Assembly (NCBI GenBank): GCA_964586235.1
Contig: CAZPIO010000007.1
Span: 1 to 64,000, forward strand
Reading direction: 5' to 3'
From: JAUCQB01 sp964586235
Lineage (GTDB): Bacteria > Planctomycetota > Phycisphaerae > UBA1845 > PWPN01
Length of the DNA stretch: 64,000 bases
The position numbers and the translations under genes are program-made. The notes under the pieces were generated by a model. It was not told where the DNA came from. It was given only the letters and a program-made list of their open reading frames with translations, and did no database searches. Positions 27,327 through 35,623 of this stretch are shown here, one piece after another; the first letter of the stretch is position 1, and each line of letters starts with the position of its first letter.

Positions 27327-28310
27327 ATGAGTTGCCGCATTCGCTCTGGCCGCCACACGGGCTTCTCTTTGGTCGAACTGCTGACGGTGGTCGGGATCAT
27401 CGCCCTGCTCATCAGCATCCTGGTACCTTCGCTGGCCGCAGCCCGGAGGGCGGCCAAGGTTGCCAGCACGCGGAACACGCTCAGCGTGCTGGAGACAGCC
27501 CTCGAGACGTACAAGCTTGACCAGGTGGTCGGCGGGGCGTACCCCGAGTCGACAGCGATGCCCGTTACGCCCGGCCCGTACCATAGTACGATGGCTGTAG
27601 TACCTACCGGTGCGGCCATGTTGGTTTGGGCGATGGTAGGCGCCGATTACCATGGCACACCCGGCTTCAGAGACCTGGACGGCGATAACAGTTGGCGAGA
27701 TGACGTGGCAAACCTCTATTCAATTGTTGACAACAAGGCGGCGTACCCGCGATCAGAGCCATTCGTCTCCCTGGATAAATTGCGTGTTGCCAGGCAATAC
27801 GATAAGGGGCTGTTCGAGATCCAAAAACACTCTGTGAAAGGTATGACCTCCCCATGCTTCCTCGATGCTTTTGAATACCCGATTCTCTATTACCGGGCCA
27901 ATCCGGCCGGAACGAGAATCGCCCAGAAGCTCTACTTTGACGCGGTAGATGCAACGACCACGGGGATGTATTATCTTCAGGACAACCTAGCTATCACCGG
28001 CACAACGAACGCCTTGTGGGGCCAGGCCAGCCCTCCTACGGTGGCCGGGTTGAATCTGGGGCGTGGCATCAGCCATCCGCTCGGCTTTTTTGCTGATTCC
28101 ATAGCTGACGCAGGCGACGTGACGACAAAGAATCAGCAGATTGCGACCCAGACCGGCATCGGACGGCTCATCCTTGATCGGAACGTGGCGAACGTGACGA
28201 CGGTGGCCCTGCGCCCTCAGCGGCCGGACTCATACATCCTCCTCACGCCAGGTCCTGATGGCCTGTTTGGCACCGCTGACGATATCGGCAACTTCAACGT
28301 CAACAAGTAG
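27327..28310 (+). CDS. Type IV prepilin-like protein
   Basis: This encodes 327 residues. ATG 27327 follows AAGGAG at 27314-27319; the open frame further upstream has no such site. The class III signal is RSGRHTGFSLVELLTVVGII: cleavage would fall after Gly, leaving N-terminal Phe and Glu at position 5, followed by the hydrophobic helix. At 327 residues it is longer than a major pilin and resembles planctomycete minor pseudopilins (DUF1559-like or GspG-like). The C-terminal ILLTPGPDGLFGTADDIGNF is an Asp-rich loop often seen at the end of planctomycete prepilins and may bind calcium (inference). It needs a PilD peptidase, which is not in this window. Confidence 0.85.
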   Translation: MSCRIRSGRHTGFSLVELLTVVGIIALLISILVPSLAAARRAAKVASTRNTLSVLETALETYKLDQVVGGAYPESTAMPVTPGPYHSTMAVVPTGAAMLVWAMVGADYHGTPGFRDLDGDNSWRDDVANLYSIVDNKAAYPRSEPFVSLDKLRVARQYDKGLFEIQKHSVKGMTSPCFLDAFEYPILYYRANPAGTRIAQKLYFDAVDATTTGMYYLQDNLAITGTTNALWGQASPPTVAGLNLGRGISHPLGFFADSIADAGDVTTKNQQIATQTGIGRLILDRNVANVTTVALRPQRPDSYILLTPGPDGLFGTADDIGNFNVNK

Positions 28311-28456
28311 GCCGTTCGCTTTGCCAAGTGATGTGTTGCCCAAGCGTCTCTCGCGCCTGCTGACGCTGCGCGCGGATGCTGTTGCCCTGGACCCTTTGGC
28401 GCGACCGGAATGAGGGTGGACTGCCAGTGGTTCATGGTCGCAGACCATCGCCGGTG

Positions 28457-28462
28457 TATAAT
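28457..28462 (+). promoter_or_regulatory. Perfect -10 box upstream of larE
   Basis: TATAAT is preceded at 16 bases only by a weak -35 (TGGTCG at 28435-28440). The leader to GTG 28624 would be about 155 bases and would carry two hairpins. Confidence 0.4.
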
Positions 28463-28494
28463 CTCGGGCTGGCGGGGACTTGTGGTGCGAGAAG

Positions 28495-28528
28495 ACCCCC
28501 CTCGGTCCTCTCTTGGTAAGGGGGGAAG
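28495..28528. repeat. ACCCCCCTCGG...AAGGGGGGAAG repeat, copy A
   Basis: This 34-base element matches 57231-57264 at 32 of 34 positions. In copy B the arms CCCCCCTT and AAGGGGGG pair perfectly; in this copy the left arm is degenerate. Confidence 0.85.
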
Positions 28529-28566
28529 AAGGTCGGTTGTTTCTGTGCGGTTGATGCGAAGTGAAG

Positions 28567-28606
28567 GGCCGACGAGCCTGCTCGCCGTGGCGAGGGCGTC
28601 GGCCCC
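28567..28606. repeat. Nested hairpin GGCCGACGAG...GGCGTCGGCC
   Basis: Outer arms GGCCGAC and GTCGGCC enclose inner arms CTCGCC and GGCGAG. It shares its outer arms with the 18-mer at 22468-22485 and 40561-40578. The larE ribosome-binding site begins 5 bases after it, so folding could affect larE translation. Confidence 0.75.
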
Positions 28607-28623
28607 ACTTTGGGAGGACAGGC

Positions 28624-29493
28624 GTGGTCGACGCCGGTTTGCAGGCCAAGTTGGAGCGGATGAAGGAGATCCTTCGGGAGCTGAAGCGGGTGGCCGTGGG
28701 CTTTTCCGCGGGCGTGGATTCCACGTTTCTGCTCAAGCTGGCGGTGGATACCCTCGGGCCGGCCAACGTCGTGGCGGTTACGGCCGACAGCGAGAGCCTC
28801 ACCCGGCACGAGCTGGAGATGGCCCGCAAGCTCGCGGCCGAGATGGGGGCCGAGCACGTCGTCGTCCGCACCGACGAGATGGACGATCCCAACTACCGGG
28901 CCAACCCCGCCAATCGCTGCTACTACTGCAAGCAGGCGCTGTTCCGCAAACTGGAGGAGTTCGGCGCCCGGCGCGGGGCGATGGTCACGGTCATCGGGGT
29001 CAACACCGACGATTTCAACGATTTCCGGCCGGGCTTGCAGGCCAGCAGGGAGAAGGGCGTCCGCATGCCCGCGGCCGAGGCCGGCATGAGCAAGGCCGAT
29101 GTGCGAGTGCTGAGCCGCGAGATGGGCCTGCCGACGCATGACAAGCCGTCAAGCCCTTGCCTTGCCTCGCGGCTGCCTTACGGCGAAGCGATCACACCCG
29201 AGAAACTGAGCCAGATCGAGCGGTCGGAGGCTTTTCTGCACTCACTCGGCTTCCACGTCTGCCGCGTTCGCCACCACGGGAGCATGGCCCGGATCGAGGT
29301 CCCGGCCGACCAGGTCGAGCGTCTGTGCGAGCCGCAGACCCGCGCCAAGATCGACGCCGCACTCCGCGAGTTCGGCTACCAGTACGTGGCCGTCGACCTC
29401 CGGGGCTTCCGCAGCGGGAGTCTGAATGAGATGCTCTTCCCTTCGCAAGCGGCCGTCCCGTCAGAACCCGGAGCGCAAGCGACGGGCCTTTAA
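28624..29493 (+). CDS. larE: ATP-dependent sacrificial sulfur transferase LarE
   Basis: This encodes 289 residues. GTG 28624 has GGGAGG 7 bases upstream. LarE supplies sulfur for the nickel-pincer nucleotide cofactor (first known from lactate racemase) by giving up the sulfur of its own cysteine. The PP-loop is VGFSAGVDST (about residues 25-34; SAGVDS instead of the commoner SGGVDS). The cysteine in KPSSPCLASRLPYGE, Cys179, aligns with the sacrificial cysteine of Lactobacillus LarE. NRCYYCKQALF is the other conserved Cys-containing block. No larA, larB or larC is adjacent, so the partner genes must be elsewhere or this copy serves another nickel-pincer enzyme. Confidence 0.92.
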   Translation: MVDAGLQAKLERMKEILRELKRVAVGFSAGVDSTFLLKLAVDTLGPANVVAVTADSESLTRHELEMARKLAAEMGAEHVVVRTDEMDDPNYRANPANRCYYCKQALFRKLEEFGARRGAMVTVIGVNTDDFNDFRPGLQASREKGVRMPAAEAGMSKADVRVLSREMGLPTHDKPSSPCLASRLPYGEAITPEKLSQIERSEAFLHSLGFHVCRVRHHGSMARIEVPADQVERLCEPQTRAKIDAALREFGYQYVAVDLRGFRSGSLNEMLFPSQAAVPSEPGAQATGL

Positions 29494-29577
29494 GGGTTCG
29501 GGGTTCAGGGTTCAGGATTCAGCAAGAGCGGCAGACATGGCGGCGCCCCGATTTCATCGGGGCTTGGCCATGCCACC
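29493..29577. repeat. GGTTCAG-type repeat and GCCCCGAT hairpin after larE
   Basis: Immediately after the larE stop, copies of GGGTTCAGGATTCAG-type heptamers run to about 29522. The 47-base segment 29531-29577 then matches the inverse of 55336-55382 at 46 positions. It contains GCCCCGAT-TTC-ATCGGGGC, a hairpin that could end transcription in both directions between larE and the GH51 gene. Confidence 0.85.
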
Positions 29578-29581
29578 CCGG

Positions 29582-31729
29582 CTATCGAGCAGCGGCACCT
29601 GGGAGCGCGATCCGCATGAGGCCAACGGCGTATCGTGGCAGGTGGATTCTCACTCGCCCAGCTTGATCCACCTCAAGCATTTCGGTTCGTTGCTCGAAGA
29701 TGGCGTAGGGGGTGAGGCGCGATGAAGTCAGCAGTCTCAGATGGGCGGCCGCGCCGGCTGGCGCAGCGCTGGTAAACACGAGTTCAGCGTCCTGCTCCTG
29801 CGACGGATCGCGGTTGATCATCGTCACGTGGAGCGATTTGCCGTCGGCGCTGACGGAGGCGCAGAGGTCCAGATCTTGAGCGGACTGCGATTCATCGAGC
29901 CGCAGAATCCGTCCCCCCTGGTGAACGGCGAACATCGCGAACACCTGCCCGAGCGGCGTCAGCTTGGCCGAAAAAGGCTCTACCGCTATGGCCCCCTCGT
30001 TCACCGGCTGAAAGAAAGCCGCCATCGTCAGGCCCAGCGGCTCGGCGTGCCGGCACATCATGTGAAGCATGCCGGCCGTCCAGACGGCCTCCGTCACGCT
30101 TTCATGCCAGGCATACAGGTAGGGCCGCGTGAACCACTCGTGCCAGACGTTCCACTCGTCCAGGGCGATGCCGATCCGTCGCCCAGGAACACGCTGGTCG
30201 ATCGTCTGACGCACCTTGCGAAGCCGAGGCAGCATCTCGGCCTCGGCGTAGCGGCTCATCCGCGCGAAAGCCTGCTCGGTCTCCGGGTTCGGGGGGCGCA
30301 GGCCATCCACGGCCTCGTGCATTAACCGATCGTACTGGCGGTCGGCCTCTGGGCCGGCACCCCAGGGCACCGCCGGCGCGTAGTGGTGCTCTGCGAGCAG
30401 GTCAAAGTGCATGCCCGCCTGTGCGAGCAGAGTGTCGTCCCACTTGACGCCGGCGTCGGGAGCAACACCCGGATCGGGAATGATGGCCTGCTGGCCGGAG
30501 GCGATCAGCATGATGGACGGGTCGACCTTTTTCATGGCGGCGGCATAAGCGGCGATGCGCCGTGCGTAGGTCTGGGCGTCGCTGTGCGTGGGACCCATCC
30601 AGTGGCCCCAGACTTCGTTGCCGATGCACCAGTATTTGACTCGATACGGCTCCTTGTGCCCCCGGTCCGTGCGGTTCCTGCCCCAGTGCGTGTCAGGACT
30701 CCCGTTGCAGTATTCGACCCACGCGGCGGCCTCGTCCGGCGGGGCGGCCTTGGGGTTCAGATTGACCGCGATGCACGGCTCGGCGTTCAGGTACCGGCAC
30801 AACGCGATGAATTCGTCCGTACCGATCTCGTGGAAATCGTGGCTGTGGCTGAACGGCAGGGTGCTCCGCCAGGTGGACAGCGTCGGCGACCGTCGATCGA
30901 CCGGCATCAGGCCTTGCCGCCATTCGTAGTCGCGAATGAAGTTGCCGCCCGGCCAGCGGAGCAACGGCACCGAGAGGGTCTTGAGCAGTTCGACCACGTC
31001 GCGCCGCATTCCGTGGAAGTGATCCTCGGGCAGGATCGACACGAATCCCACCCACAGCATGCCGCGGCCGTCGAAGGTGATCTCGAGGCGAGCCTGGGCG
31101 TCGGTGTGCGGAGGCCTGAAGGTGAACGCGAGTTCGCGCCAGTCGCCGGGCTCGATCACAAATGTCCGCGACTCATAGGTGTTCCGGCTGTCCTGATCGC
31201 AGAATCGGACGACGATCTGCAGCGGTTTGTCCGAGCGAAGGGCCAGCCGTACCTGGTACCCTCGGTCCCGGAGAAGAGGAAGGGAGTCTTGAGCCAGGCC
31301 GGCGGCCAGGCCGGTTTGCGCGAGCGTGATCCGCTGCGACTGCGCTCCGGCGTAAGGATCTTGGTCATCCAGTTGGAAACTCGCCCGCGGGGCTCCGAGG
31401 GGCGACCAGTCGGCCGCCAGGCCGCCAGCCCGCGGCGGGCCGGCGAACTTGCAGTTCGCCACCAGTTGAGCGCCCAGGCCGCGCCAGACGGCGTAGCGAG
31501 TGTGTTCGAGGTTGTGCCCGAAGAGCAGCGGGGAGATGACCGGGCCGGGCTTGGCGAGATCGATGCTGATCTGGGGTGGTGTATCCGCCCCGGCCGTCGC
31601 GGGCGCCGCAAGCGCGTGTCCGCTCATCAGAAACATCGTCAGAGCGACGAGGCCGGGCGCAGCAGATGACACGGGTGTCCGAGAGATCGCGAGCATTCTC
31701 CGTGGTGGTTGGCAGTGTGGGATGGGCAT
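29582..31729 (-). CDS. GH51-type alpha-L-arabinofuranosidase, exported
   Basis: This encodes 715 residues. It would release L-arabinofuranose from plant or algal polysaccharides. A signal segment (PGLVALTMFLMSGHALAA) precedes ISPLLFGHNLEHTRYAVWRG, a typical GH51 start. Residues 150-235 look like a carbohydrate-binding beta-sandwich insert. The barrel has LLRWPGGNFIRDYEW, the acid/base Glu372 in YWCIGNEVWG and the nucleophile Glu525 in IALDEWNVWHEWF, and it ends in a beta-domain. ATG 31729 is used; it lies 8 bases after a TATAAT box, so the mRNA may be leaderless. ATG 31696 is an alternative, but its GGAG is too close. It is first in transcription order after its own promoter; upstream neighbours suggest sugar catabolism. 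Confidence 0.9.
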   Translation of the reverse strand: MPIPHCQPPRRMLAISRTPVSSAAPGLVALTMFLMSGHALAAPATAGADTPPQISIDLAKPGPVISPLLFGHNLEHTRYAVWRGLGAQLVANCKFAGPPRAGGLAADWSPLGAPRASFQLDDQDPYAGAQSQRITLAQTGLAAGLAQDSLPLLRDRGYQVRLALRSDKPLQIVVRFCDQDSRNTYESRTFVIEPGDWRELAFTFRPPHTDAQARLEITFDGRGMLWVGFVSILPEDHFHGMRRDVVELLKTLSVPLLRWPGGNFIRDYEWRQGLMPVDRRSPTLSTWRSTLPFSHSHDFHEIGTDEFIALCRYLNAEPCIAVNLNPKAAPPDEAAAWVEYCNGSPDTHWGRNRTDRGHKEPYRVKYWCIGNEVWGHWMGPTHSDAQTYARRIAAYAAAMKKVDPSIMLIASGQQAIIPDPGVAPDAGVKWDDTLLAQAGMHFDLLAEHHYAPAVPWGAGPEADRQYDRLMHEAVDGLRPPNPETEQAFARMSRYAEAEMLPRLRKVRQTIDQRVPGRRIGIALDEWNVWHEWFTRPYLYAWHESVTEAVWTAGMLHMMCRHAEPLGLTMAAFFQPVNEGAIAVEPFSAKLTPLGQVFAMFAVHQGGRILRLDESQSAQDLDLCASVSADGKSLHVTMINRDPSQEQDAELVFTSAAPAGAAAHLRLLTSSRLTPYAIFEQRTEMLEVDQAGRVRIHLPRYAVGLMRIALPGAAAR

Positions 31730-31736
31730 GGCGGCG

Positions 31737-31766
31737 ATTATACGCCCGTATTGTGGCCACAGGCAA
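31737..31766 (-). promoter_or_regulatory. Promoter candidate for the GH51 gene
   Basis: On the minus strand TTGCCT (31766-31761), an 18-base spacer, then TATAAT (31742-31737). The predicted start is at 31730-31731, one or two bases before ATG 31729. Confidence 0.6.
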
Positions 31767-31794
31767 CGCAGACGAATGGTTCAGCATCCCGCAT

Positions 31795-32886
31795 TCAATA
31801 GATCTGTTCCCTCGGAGTGTGAGCTCCCATCTCTGCCAGCGTTCGGTGTATCTGCATGCAGTTCTCGACCGGCTGGTGGAGGTCCAGGTGATACTGGAAC
31901 TCCAGCCGGCCGTCGCCGTTCTCTGCGACGCAGCGGCGGACCCAGGCGTCGACATCCTGCGGGCTGCCGGTGGTCAGCAGGTGGGTCTCGGGCATGAGGT
32001 CGATCGGGATCGGTCCGAACCGCTCGCGGACGGCCGCCACGCTGGTGTCGCTGCCGACGTTGAGGATCGCGACGTTGCGCATCTCGCGAAAGACATCGAG
32101 CAGGTGGTTCGAGTTTCCGCAGGAGTGCAGCCGCAACGGCCCGACGCGGTCGGCCAGATCGTTGAGACAGGGCAGGGCGAACTCGGCGAACTGGTCCGGT
32201 CCCATCATGCAGCCCGAGCACTCGCCGGTGTGCAGGCCGGTGACCTTCATCCCGGCCGTATCCGCGAAGAGGTGGATCAGCCTGACGTAGGCGTCGACGA
32301 TCCAGGCTAAGAATTCACGTACAAAGCCCGGATTGTCGGCCATCTCCAGGAACACCCGTTCGCCCATGAGCTTCTGGGCGGTGGTGATGATGCCGTGCGT
32401 GGTGGCCCGGCCGGTGGCGTCCCAGAAGAAGGGTGGAATCACCGTAATATCTGGACCGAGACTCTGACGCATCTCGCGAATCTGATCGAGGAAAAGGCTG
32501 ACCGGCCAGGTGTCCGGCCAGTCGGTGTCCCATAGAGGGTTAACGTCCTTCAGTTCAGCAAGCGGCGCGAGCGTGATGTCCGGGTCCTTGTCGGGCGAGA
32601 TGGCAAAAGGGGCCCCGATGGCCGCCCCAAGAATCAGGTTGGGCTGAAGCCCGCCGACCAAGGCCACCGGCCCTCGCCGGCCTTCCACTTGCACCAGATG
32701 AGCCTCGATGCTGTAGATGGGGACATCGGGGAATCGCTCGGCAACGAAGGCCTGCATCCGCCGCTCCTGATCGAGTCGCCGGTGGGGGTCGAAGAAGAAA
32801 CCTTCGTCGAACAGGAAGCCCCCATGCGCGTGCAGCCACCCGAAGCTGACGCTGCCGAGCACGGATATCTGTTGTGTCTCACTCAT
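31795..32886 (-). CDS. Uroporphyrinogen decarboxylase-like protein, MtaA/CmuA type
   Basis: This encodes 363 residues from ATG 32886; an in-frame GTG at 32898 is an alternative. The fold pattern is of the URO-D superfamily: HTGECSGCMMGPDQFAEFAL, then PLRLHSCGNSNHLLDVFREM. The H-x-C-G motif resembles the zinc-binding His/Cys of MtaA/MtbA/CmuA methyltransferases, whereas true HemE decarboxylases lack it, so methyl transfer is more likely than haem synthesis. No corrinoid protein is adjacent. In planctomycetes and related bacteria such genes are often found beside sugar-catabolic oxidoreductases, as here, with unknown substrates. Confidence 0.75.
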   Translation of the reverse strand: MSETQQISVLGSVSFGWLHAHGGFLFDEGFFFDPHRRLDQERRMQAFVAERFPDVPIYSIEAHLVQVEGRRGPVALVGGLQPNLILGAAIGAPFAISPDKDPDITLAPLAELKDVNPLWDTDWPDTWPVSLFLDQIREMRQSLGPDITVIPPFFWDATGRATTHGIITTAQKLMGERVFLEMADNPGFVREFLAWIVDAYVRLIHLFADTAGMKVTGLHTGECSGCMMGPDQFAEFALPCLNDLADRVGPLRLHSCGNSNHLLDVFREMRNVAILNVGSDTSVAAVRERFGPIPIDLMPETHLLTTGSPQDVDAWVRRCVAENGDGRLEFQYHLDLHQPVENCMQIHRTLAEMGAHTPREQIY

Positions 32887-33022
32887 TATCCCGCCCACCT
32901 GTTAGCGCGTGCGATCTTTCGTGGGAAGCAAGCTGTCAGCGTTCAGCGTTCAGCGATCAGCGGTCAGCTTTTGTGGATTCCTGTTTTTTTGAGCTGAAAG
33001 CTGAGGGCTGATCGCTGACCGC

Positions 33023-34072
33023 TCAGGCCAGCGGCAGCCTCACCGGCTTCCCCTCCTTCGCCGAGATCTCCGCCGCGAAGCAGATCTCCATCGTCTCGGC
33101 CGCATCCTCGATGTCGGGCATCGGGCGACGGCCGGTATTGAGTGCGTCGATCAGTTCGGCGACCTCGCCGTCGAACGGGTGGCGCGACACGTCGCCGGAA
33201 TCCGGCAGAATCGTCGGGATGGTCGCGAACCCGGTCTGGCCTTCGTAAAGATCGCCGGCGAACTGGTTGTTGCGGAAGCTGCCGGCCGTGCCGTAGACCT
33301 CGACGTTGAACACGTAGGGCATCTTCGCTTCCAGGCAGCAGCCGACCTTGCCGATGGTGCCGTCGTCGAACTTCAGCAGTGCCAGCTCGGTGCTCGGATA
33401 CTTAAGGCCATCGGTGCGGCTGGTCGAATAGGCCGAAACCTCGACCACCGGGCGGCCGACCAGGAAGCGGATCGCATCGATGGCATGGCAGCCGCCGAGC
33501 AGGAAGCTCGTGCCGCCCGTTTCTCGCGTGGTGTGCCAGGGTTTCGTATATGGCTTGCCGACGATGCCGTGCAGGTAGTCGGTCTCGGCGAAGATGATCC
33601 GGCCGAGACGGCCTTCGCTGATGTTGCGGTGGATGAGGTTCAGGAGGGGATTCCATCGCAAGACGAACCCAACGATGGTCTTGACGCCGGCCTCGCGCAC
33701 CGCTGCCCGCATGGCCTTGAGCTCCTCGGGGTACAGGCAGACCGGTTTTTCGATGATCATGTGCTTGCCGGCTTTGGCGGCGGCGATGGCGATCGGGGCG
33801 TGGAAGTTGTGCGGCGTGTATATACCGACGATGTCGACCGAGGGATCCGCGAGTGCGTCATCGAGCCTGGTGGTGCAGGGGCAGTCCAGTTCGTGCTTTT
33901 CGGCGAACGCAGACGCCTGCTCCCGCGTCCGACCCACCACATATGCGACGCGGATATCATCCCGCTTGCGAAAAGACTCCCGATAAGCCCCGGCCACCCA
34001 GCCGGGTCCGACCATTGCGATATTCCATGTCTTGTGCGGCACAGATCTGTCCTCTGGTATGACAAGCGGCAA
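33023..34072 (-). CDS. Gfo/Idh/MocA family oxidoreductase, cytoplasmic
   Basis: This encodes 349 residues. The Rossmann start WNIAMVGPGWVAGAYRESF binds NAD(P), the EKPVCLYPEE segment provides the family Lys, and LRWNPLLNLIHRNISEGRLG opens the C-terminal alpha/beta domain. GCHAIDAIRFLVG contains the expected catalytic-region His and Asp. There is no signal peptide, unlike the GH109-like gene upstream. The family oxidises or reduces sugars and inositols; the substrate is unknown. It lies between the MtaA-like gene and the GH109-like gene on the same strand, separated by repeat-bearing gaps, so one transcript is possible but not certain. Confidence 0.88.
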   Translation of the reverse strand: MPLVIPEDRSVPHKTWNIAMVGPGWVAGAYRESFRKRDDIRVAYVVGRTREQASAFAEKHELDCPCTTRLDDALADPSVDIVGIYTPHNFHAPIAIAAAKAGKHMIIEKPVCLYPEELKAMRAAVREAGVKTIVGFVLRWNPLLNLIHRNISEGRLGRIIFAETDYLHGIVGKPYTKPWHTTRETGGTSFLLGGCHAIDAIRFLVGRPVVEVSAYSTSRTDGLKYPSTELALLKFDDGTIGKVGCCLEAKMPYVFNVEVYGTAGSFRNNQFAGDLYEGQTGFATIPTILPDSGDVSRHPFDGEVAELIDALNTGRRPMPDIEDAAETMEICFAAEISAKEGKPVRLPLA

Positions 34073-34126
34073 CCGCCAGTCCAGCGGCAGGTCTCATCGC
34101 CTTCGGCGGCTCCGACCTGCCCTACA

Positions 34127-34181
34127 CCCTGAACCCCGAACCCTGCTTGCCACGCCGAAGCGGAGCGAAGGCGGGAACCCT
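34127..34181. repeat. CCCTGAACCCCGAACCC repeat with CGAAGCGGAG segment, copy A
   Basis: This 55-base element lies directly after the stop of the GH109-like gene. Its reverse complement matches 63035-63087 at about 49 of 53 positions. It combines the GGTTCAG-type heptamers with an internal GCCACGCCGAAGCGGAGCG block. Confidence 0.8.
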
Positions 34182-34192
34182 GAACCCTTCTC

Positions 34193-35515
34193 TCACGCCT
34201 CCACGGCAAATGTCGGTTTGCGCGTCTCCCACTTGCCCTTGGTGAAATCCGGGCACTTGATCGGGGCGCTGCCCTTGGCGATGGACTGCTCCGAGAGCGG
34301 CGAGATCACGCTCATCATGACCGAGTCGTACACGTCGATCGGCGTTTGCGTCTTGTTGCGAACGGCGTCCAGGAAGGTCTTGAGTTCGATGTAGTCGGTG
34401 CCGCCATGGCCGGCCGCCTCGGCCGTCTTGCCGTACGTGCGCCACCACGGGTGGTCGTATTCCTCCTGGTAGGGGGCGAACGGCTCCCATTGGTGATACT
34501 TCGGGCTCTTGCCCAGGATGTACACCGTCGGCGGGTCCTCGCGATACAGGCCCAGCGTGCCCTGGATCAGCCAGCGGTTGTCGTAGGGCCTGGGCAACTG
34601 CATGTCGTAGTTGATGACCAGCGTCTTGCCCTTCTTGGTGCGGATCACGCTGGTGACGATGTCGCCCTGCTTGAACTGGGTCTTGAGGGCCGGGTGATCG
34701 GGGCCGAAATTGCGGCGGAAGTGCTCGTAGATACCGACGGGGTCGCTGGCCGTCGAGGTGATGTAGTCGTAGGTATCGCCGCAGTTGATGTCCATCCAGC
34801 TCAGCACCGGCCCGAGCGAATGGGTCGGGTACTGATCGCAATTCCGCTGGATGAGATACTCGCCGCCCCAGCGTTTGTTGCCCTGTTTGTCGTAGAACCA
34901 GTGGTCGAGGCAGTCGTGTGAATGGGCGCAGTGGCAGTGGACGATTCGGCCGAAGAGACCCTTGCGGATCATGTTGAGCACCGCCAGGTTGTCGCGGCGG
35001 TAGCTCCAGTTCTCCAGCATCATACAGGGGACACCCGTCTCCTCGTGCGCGTTCACCAGGTCCCAGCATTGCTGCATCGTGATGGCGCAGGGCACCTCGC
35101 TGGCGGCGTACTTGCCGGCCTTCATCGCCGCGACCGCTATCGGGGCATGCAGATCCCAGGGCGTGGCTATAAGCACGGCGTCGAGGTCATCGCGGGCCAG
35201 GAGCTTCTTGTAGGCCTCCGGGCCGTCGCCGTAGGCCTCCGGTTTGGGCTCGCCTGCCTTGACCACTAAGCCCGTGGCCTCTTGGAGGGCGGCCGGGTTG
35301 ATGTCGCAGACGGCCGGCACCTGCACGCCTTTCATGCTCAGCATGACCCCCATCAGTCCATGTCCCCGCCCGCCGGTTCCGATGATGCCGATCCGAACCG
35401 TCTTCTCGGGCTTCTCGTCCGCGGCATGGGCCGCCATCGTGCCCGCCAGCGCCACCCCGGCCGTCGCGGCGGTTGTCATCCTCAGAAACTCCCGGCGGTC
35501 GATGGTTTCCGACAT
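34193..35515 (-). CDS. Tat-exported GH109-like Gfo/Idh/MocA protein
   Basis: This encodes 440 residues. ATG 35515 sits 9 bases after AAGGAG; ATG 35521 is also possible. The N-terminus has RREFLRMTTAATAGVALAG, a twin-arginine signal, so the protein exports folded with its cofactor. VRIGIIGTGGRGHGLMGVML binds NAD. Several stretches resemble the GH109 alpha-N-acetylgalactosaminidases, which use NAD to cleave glycosides: MMLENWSYRRDNLAVLNMIR, KGLFGRIVHCHCAHSHD, and YPTHSLGPVLSWMDINCGD with its His. The usual EKP is replaced by SEVP, as in GH109. I call it GH109-like rather than a plain dehydrogenase; the exact sugar is unknown. Confidence 0.82.
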   Translation of the reverse strand: MSETIDRREFLRMTTAATAGVALAGTMAAHAADEKPEKTVRIGIIGTGGRGHGLMGVMLSMKGVQVPAVCDINPAALQEATGLVVKAGEPKPEAYGDGPEAYKKLLARDDLDAVLIATPWDLHAPIAVAAMKAGKYAASEVPCAITMQQCWDLVNAHEETGVPCMMLENWSYRRDNLAVLNMIRKGLFGRIVHCHCAHSHDCLDHWFYDKQGNKRWGGEYLIQRNCDQYPTHSLGPVLSWMDINCGDTYDYITSTASDPVGIYEHFRRNFGPDHPALKTQFKQGDIVTSVIRTKKGKTLVINYDMQLPRPYDNRWLIQGTLGLYREDPPTVYILGKSPKYHQWEPFAPYQEEYDHPWWRTYGKTAEAAGHGGTDYIELKTFLDAVRNKTQTPIDVYDSVMMSVISPLSEQSIAKGSAPIKCPDFTKGKWETRKPTFAVEA

Positions 35516-35623
35516 CTCCATGCTCTCCTTGATATTGCCCGTTGGCGAAATGGGCCGGCTGATGATAGTGCGGGGAAGGTCTCCTGCCAAGTTTGTCCCC
35601 GGAGCCGAGCCAAGTGTGCGATA

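Larger units (their letters stand above)
28311..28623 (+). other. 313-base intergenic region before larE, rich in repeats
   Basis: This contains the TATAAT candidate at 28457-28462, the repeat at 28495-28528, the nested hairpin at 28567-28606, and the GGGAGG ribosome-binding site of larE immediately after the hairpin. No gene is seen. Confidence 0.7.

Noticed and set aside
30383..31669. 428-residue open frame opposite the GH51 gene.
   Set aside because: The GH51 catalytic motifs are on the other strand; this frame has no start signal or recognisable domain.
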